The notes under the pieces: model-generated
The model's database searches: none
What the model was told of the DNA's origin: nothing
The model's input: only the letters and a program-made list of their open reading frames with translations
Position numbers and translations under genes: made by a program
Shown here: positions 60,400 through 64,000 of the stretch, one piece after another
Numbering within the stretch: position 1 is the stretch's first letter
Layout of the letters: every line of letters starts with the position of its first letter
Source: Actinoplanes sp. N902-109
Lineage (GTDB): Bacteria; Actinomycetota; Actinomycetes; Mycobacteriales; Micromonosporaceae
DNA: 64,000 nt
Reading direction: 5' to 3'
Assembly (NCBI RefSeq): GCF_000389965.1
Contig: NC_021191.1
Location: 4,031,501 to 4,095,500 of the forward strand

Positions 60400-62979
60400 A
60401 TGGGAACCGCAGCAACGATGACGACCAGTATCGACACCCTCGTCAGCAACGGTCTGCAGGCGCTCGCCGAGTACGCCGGCTTCACCCAGGAACGGGTCGA
60501 CGCGATCGTCGCCCGGGCCTCCGTGGCGGCGCTGCACGAGCACGGCCGCCTGGCCCAGCTGGCGATCGAGGACACCGGCCGCGGCGTGTTCGAGGACAAG
60601 GCGGCCAAGAACATGTTCGCCGCCGAGCGAGTCGCGCACAGCATGGCGGGCGTCAAGACGGTGGGTGTGATCCGGCGCGACGAGGTCAACGGCATCGTCG
60701 AGATCGCCGACCCGGTGGGTGTGGTCGCCGGGATCACGCCCGTGACCAACCCGACCTCGACCACCATCTTCAAGGCGCTGCTGGCCCTCAAGACCCGCAA
60801 CCCGATCGTCTTCGCGTTCCACCCGGGCGCGCAGGCGTGCAGTGAGGCTGCTGCGCGGGTGGTGCGGGACGCCGCAGTGGCCGCCGGTGCCCCGCAGCAC
60901 TGTGTGCAGTGGATCGCCGAGCCCTCGCTGGCCGCCACCACCGAGCTCATGCGGCACCCCGACATCGCGGTCATCCTGGCCACCGGGGGCAACGGCATGG
61001 TGCGCGCGGCCTACTCGGCCGGCAAGCCCGCGCTGGGCGTGGGCGCCGGCAACGTTCCCGCGTACGTGCACAGCAGCGCCGACGTCGGCCGGGCGGTGCA
61101 CGACATCGTGGTGTCCAAGACCTTCGACAACGGCATGATCTGCGCCTCCGAGCAGGCGGTCATCCTGGACGAGACGGTGTACGACCGGGCCCTGGCGGAG
61201 TTCGAACGGCTGCACGCCCATCTGGCCACCGCCGCCGAGAAGCAGCTGCTCGAGCAGTTCCTCTTCCCGTCCGGCGATGCGCTCACCACCGCGGCGGTCG
61301 GCCGGTCCGCGCAGTGGATAGCGCAGCAGGCCGGTTTCACCGTGCCGAAGGACACGTCGGTGATCCTGGCGCCGGTGACCGAGGTGGGCCCGGCCGAGCC
61401 GCTGACCCGCGAGAAGCTCTGCCCGGTGCTGGCCCTGATCCGCTCGGCCGGCGCCGAGCAGGGGCTGCGGTACGCCGAGGAGATGATCGAGTTCCACGGG
61501 CTGGGGCACAGCGCCGCCGTGCACAGCACCGACGCCGACTTCGTCACCGAGTTCGGCCGGCGGGTCAAGGCCGTACGGGTGATCTGGAACGCCCCGGCGT
61601 CGCAGGGCGGCATCGGCGACATCTACAACGCCTATCTGCCGTCGATGACCCTGGGCTGCGGCAGCTACGGGCGTACCTCGGTGTCCGGCAACGTCTCCGC
61701 CGTCGACCTGATCAACATCAAGCGGATCGGCCGGCGCACCAACACCATGCAGTGGTTCAAGATCCCGCCGAAGATCTACTTCGAGCCGTACTCGATCCGC
61801 TACCTCGGCGACATGCCCGGGGTGAGCCGGGTCAGCATCGTCACCGACCCGGCGATGACCCACCTCGGCTATGTCGACCGGATCAGCGAGGTCCTGCGGG
61901 GCCGGCCCGAGCCGGTGACCATCCAGGTGCTCGACTCCATCGCCGCCGAGCCCACCATGGACGAGGTACAGGCCGGCGCGGCGGCGTTGCGGGCGTTCAA
62001 GCCCGACACCATCATCGCGCTGGGTGGCGGCTCGCCCATGGACGCGGCCAAGGTGATGTGGCTGCTGTACGAATACCCGGACGCCGGGTTCGCCGACATG
62101 CGGGAGAAGTTCTCCGACATCCGCAAACGCGCGTTCCGGTTCTCCGTACCGGGGAAGCTGGCCCGGCTGGTGTGCATCCCGACCACCTCCGGTACGGGCG
62201 CGGAGGTCACCCCGTTCGCGGTGATCACCGACCCGGCCGACGGTCAGAAGTACCCGCTCGCCGACTACGCGCTCACCCCCAGCGTGGCCATCGTGGACCC
62301 GGCCCTGACCGCCCAGCTGCCCCCGGCGGTCACCGCGGACAGCGGCTTCGACGCGCTCACCCATGCCACCGAGGCGTACGTGTCGGTGTATGCCAGCGAC
62401 TTCACCGACGGGCTGGCCCTGCACGCGATCCGGCTGATCTTCGAGCACCTGGAACGTGCGGTGCGGTCCGGCGGCGCCGACCCGGTGGCCCGGGAGAAGA
62501 TGCACAACGCCGGTACGATCGCGGGCCTGGCGTTCGGCAACGCCTTCCTCGGCGTCGTGCACGCGATGGCACACACCCTGGGTGCCCGCTTCCACCTCCC
62601 GCACGGGCGCACCAATGCGATCTTGCTGCCGCATGTCATCCGGTACAACGGCACGGTACCCGAAAAGCCGACCGCATGGCCCAAGTACGAGCGGTACACC
62701 GCACCCGAGCGCTACCAGGACATCGCCCGGATGCTCGGGCTGCCGGCCGGGACGCCGGAGCAGGCGGTGGAGTCGTACGCGACCGCGGTGGAACGGCTGC
62801 GCGAGGCCGTCGGCATCCCGGCGACGCTGCGGGCCGCCGGCGTTCCGGAGGACCAGTTCCGCGCGGCGTTGCCGCAGCAGGCGATGAACGCCTATCTCGA
62901 CCAGTGCGCCCCGGCGAACCCGCGGACCCCGATGATCGACGAGATGCAGGCGCTGATGCTGCGCGCCTACGAGGGTTGA
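60400..62979 (+). CDS. adhE: Bifunctional acetaldehyde-CoA/alcohol dehydrogenase
   Basis: An 859-aa fusion reducing acetyl-CoA to acetaldehyde and ethanol, two NADH per turn. The ALDH half (to about residue 440) has catalytic Cys248 in NGMICASEQAV. The iron-dependent ADH half has the NAD loop ALGGGSPMDAAKVMW, and metal ligands in DSGFDALTHATEAYVS, HAMAHTLGARFHLPHG. Full family length (about 870 aa). ATG 60400 has GGATGGGGG upstream. Ends in an 18-bp perfect terminator stem. A fermentative NADH sink inside the stress island. Confidence 0.94.
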   Translation: MGTAATMTTSIDTLVSNGLQALAEYAGFTQERVDAIVARASVAALHEHGRLAQLAIEDTGRGVFEDKAAKNMFAAERVAHSMAGVKTVGVIRRDEVNGIVEIADPVGVVAGITPVTNPTSTTIFKALLALKTRNPIVFAFHPGAQACSEAAARVVRDAAVAAGAPQHCVQWIAEPSLAATTELMRHPDIAVILATGGNGMVRAAYSAGKPALGVGAGNVPAYVHSSADVGRAVHDIVVSKTFDNGMICASEQAVILDETVYDRALAEFERLHAHLATAAEKQLLEQFLFPSGDALTTAAVGRSAQWIAQQAGFTVPKDTSVILAPVTEVGPAEPLTREKLCPVLALIRSAGAEQGLRYAEEMIEFHGLGHSAAVHSTDADFVTEFGRRVKAVRVIWNAPASQGGIGDIYNAYLPSMTLGCGSYGRTSVSGNVSAVDLINIKRIGRRTNTMQWFKIPPKIYFEPYSIRYLGDMPGVSRVSIVTDPAMTHLGYVDRISEVLRGRPEPVTIQVLDSIAAEPTMDEVQAGAAALRAFKPDTIIALGGGSPMDAAKVMWLLYEYPDAGFADMREKFSDIRKRAFRFSVPGKLARLVCIPTTSGTGAEVTPFAVITDPADGQKYPLADYALTPSVAIVDPALTAQLPPAVTADSGFDALTHATEAYVSVYASDFTDGLALHAIRLIFEHLERAVRSGGADPVAREKMHNAGTIAGLAFGNAFLGVVHAMAHTLGARFHLPHGRTNAILLPHVIRYNGTVPEKPTAWPKYERYTAPERYQDIARMLGLPAGTPEQAVESYATAVERLREAVGIPATLRAAGVPEDQFRAALPQQAMNAYLDQCAPANPRTPMIDEMQALMLRAYEG

Positions 62980-62986
62980 GCAGAAA

Positions 62987-63025
62987 GGCCACCGCCCCCG
63001 CGGGCAACCCGCGGGGGCGGTGGCC
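62987..63025 (+). terminator. Perfect 18-bp terminator stem after adhE
   Basis: GGCCACCGCCCCCGCGGG and its exact complement around CAA, 7 bp after the stop. It also serves the convergent USP gene. Confidence 0.8.
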
Positions 63026-63037
63026 TGGTACGCGCGG

Positions 63038-63514
63038 TCAGGAGCGCAGGGCCGGCTCGTTCACTGCGTCGGTCTGCGGCACGGGCACCGGTACGACCAC
63101 CACCGGGCAGGCCGCCCGGCGGATGCAGGCCTCGCTGACCGAACCGAGCACGGTGTGGCGCAACCGGCTGTGCCCGTGGCTGCCCAGCACCAGCAGGTCG
63201 GCCCCGCGGCTGGCGGTGGTGAGCGCTGCGGCCGCCTCGCCCTCGACGACCTCCATGGCGATCGGCAGGTGCGAGCCGCGTTCCGCCACGACCCGCTGGA
63301 CCTCGGCCTCCAGCACCTTGCGGGACTCCTGGCGGACCTGCTCCGGATAGCCCGCCGCCATGACCGGTGTGTAGTCGATGCCGTCCCAGGACCACGCGAT
63401 GACGGCCTGCACGGCGCCGCCGCGGGCGTCGGCCTCCGCAGCGGCCCAGCGCAGCGCGCGGCGGCCACCCTCGGACCCGTCGACCCCGACGACGATGAGA
63501 TGGCTGGTGCTCAT
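63038..63514 (-). CDS. Single-domain universal stress protein
   Basis: The only one-domain USP here: 158 aa, with VVGVDGSEGGRRALRWAAAEADARG and the nucleotide loop GSHGHSRLRHTVLGSVS. The start overlaps the stop of the upstream nitroreductase gene by ATGA, so it is the second gene of that operon. Confidence 0.92.
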   Translation of the reverse strand: MSTSHLIVVGVDGSEGGRRALRWAAAEADARGGAVQAVIAWSWDGIDYTPVMAAGYPEQVRQESRKVLEAEVQRVVAERGSHLPIAMEVVEGEAAAALTTASRGADLLVLGSHGHSRLRHTVLGSVSEACIRRAACPVVVVPVPVPQTDAVNEPALRS

Positions 63515-64000
63515 GACTCCTCCCTCGGTTCGTCGATGACGATGACGTCGGCCGGCTCCCGCCGGGGCACCGGCGGTAGCGGTCCCCGCTGCACCGGGTG
63601 ACCCAGCCGCACGGCCAGGAACGGCAGGCCGGTGCCGGCCAGCAGGCCGCTCAGCAGCCGGCGCGGCCAGGACAGCTCGGCAGCCTCGCTCAGCGGTTCG
63701 GTGGCGAGTCCCTCGGCGGTGGCCAGCAGCAGCAACGCCGACAGGGCCTCACCGGCGCGCAGCAGGCTCAGCGGGTCGTCGGTCAGGCCGTAGAGGATCA
63801 CATAGGCCGAACCGCGGTCCACGGCATGCCCGGCGACCAACCCGGCATCGCCCCGCGGTGCGAGGTCCCGCACCGGCACCCGGCGCAGCGCCGGGCGTAC
63901 CGCCACCGAGGCGGGCACCCCGTCGCCCGCCGCGGCCGGCCGCGACGTCCAGCGGATCAGCTCCGCCTGGAACGCCGGGTCCTCGGCTTCGGCGCCCAGC
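63511..64000 (-). CDS. Acg-like nitroreductase-fold protein (5' end outside window)
   Basis: C-terminal ~163 residues only; continues past the right edge. Contains RWTSRPAAAGDGVPASVAVRPALRRVPVRDL, GEALSALLLLATAEGLATEPLSEAAELSWPRRLL and LAVRLGHPVQRGPLPPVPRREPADVIVI. Closest in pattern to the protein encoded at 45581. Start and promoter are not visible. Confidence 0.83.
   Translation of the reverse strand, partial: LGAEAEDPAFQAELIRWTSRPAAAGDGVPASVAVRPALRRVPVRDLAPRGDAGLVAGHAVDRGSAYVILYGLTDDPLSLLRAGEALSALLLLATAEGLATEPLSEAAELSWPRRLLSGLLAGTGLPFLAVRLGHPVQRGPLPPVPRREPADVIVIDEPREES

Noticed and set aside
60268..62634. 788-residue minus-strand frame opposite adhE
   Set aside because: Antisense shadow of a recognised enzyme; His/Arg/Gly-rich without motifs.

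Overview
The window is about 72-75% G+C, with dense ATGA/GTGA gene overlaps, many GTG starts, Tat/lipobox/LPxTG exports, HAF-repeat proteins and large numbers of universal stress proteins. This points to a filamentous or related high-GC actinobacterium; an Actinoplanes/Micromonosporaceae-like host is my inference from gene content, not a demonstrated placement. No rRNA, tRNA, IS element, phage or CRISPR array was seen.

Region 1 (0-4.6 kb): a complete BMP-type (nucleoside-like) ABC importer. Region 2 (4.6-13.3 kb): a membrane-anchored PemK/MazF-fold protein, a rifampicin-monooxygenase-like flavoprotein carrying repeat insertions, a lipoprotein, a ten-copy 31-bp minisatellite, and a divergent hemicellulose pair (GH120 beta-xylosidase and esterase) with readable promoters and a CGAAA-C-TTTCG operator. 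Region 3 (12.8-18.9 kb): a decayed zone with a PLP-decarboxylase remnant, a GntR/MFS operon, a frameshifted GNAT/acyl-CoA-synthetase-like gene and HAF-protein pieces. Region 4 (18.8-32.9 kb): two divergent operons (GT2, DUF2064, methyltransferase, molybdopterin oxidoreductase, membrane protein; and epimerase, membrane GT-C-like protein), an OmpR-type two-component system, MTA phosphorylase, a ZIP transporter, a DUF1501/DUF1800 pair, and a small regulator/membrane-protein operon. CTTAC direct repeats with 11-bp spacing lie between the divergent operons, and related pairs precede the regulator gene, MTA phosphorylase and the DUF1800 gene.

Region 5 (33-64 kb) is a stress/dormancy island. It holds seven universal stress proteins, five Acg-like nitroreductase-fold proteins, three CBS-domain proteins, a proton-translocating transhydrogenase (pntAA-pntAB-pntB), phosphoglycerate mutase, flavodoxin, DoxX, DUF1876, DUF4389 and SHOCT proteins, a polysaccharide deacetylase and a bifunctional AdhE. 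By eye, 14 intergenic or near-intergenic sites match or nearly match one palindrome, RGGNC-N4-GNCCY. Most lie 36-77 bp upstream of a start codon. It resembles the core of the mycobacterial DosR/DevR box (GGGAC...GTCCC), so I infer that the island is one redox/hypoxia-type regulon. Its response regulator is not in the window.

Two genome habits stand out. Many genes have a TANNNT -10 element 6-8 nt before the start codon and no Shine-Dalgarno, so they probably make leaderless mRNAs. The 5.7-9.1 kb and 23.6-25.6 kb stretches have repeatedly gained short tandem repeats, both between genes and in frame inside otherwise conserved enzymes.
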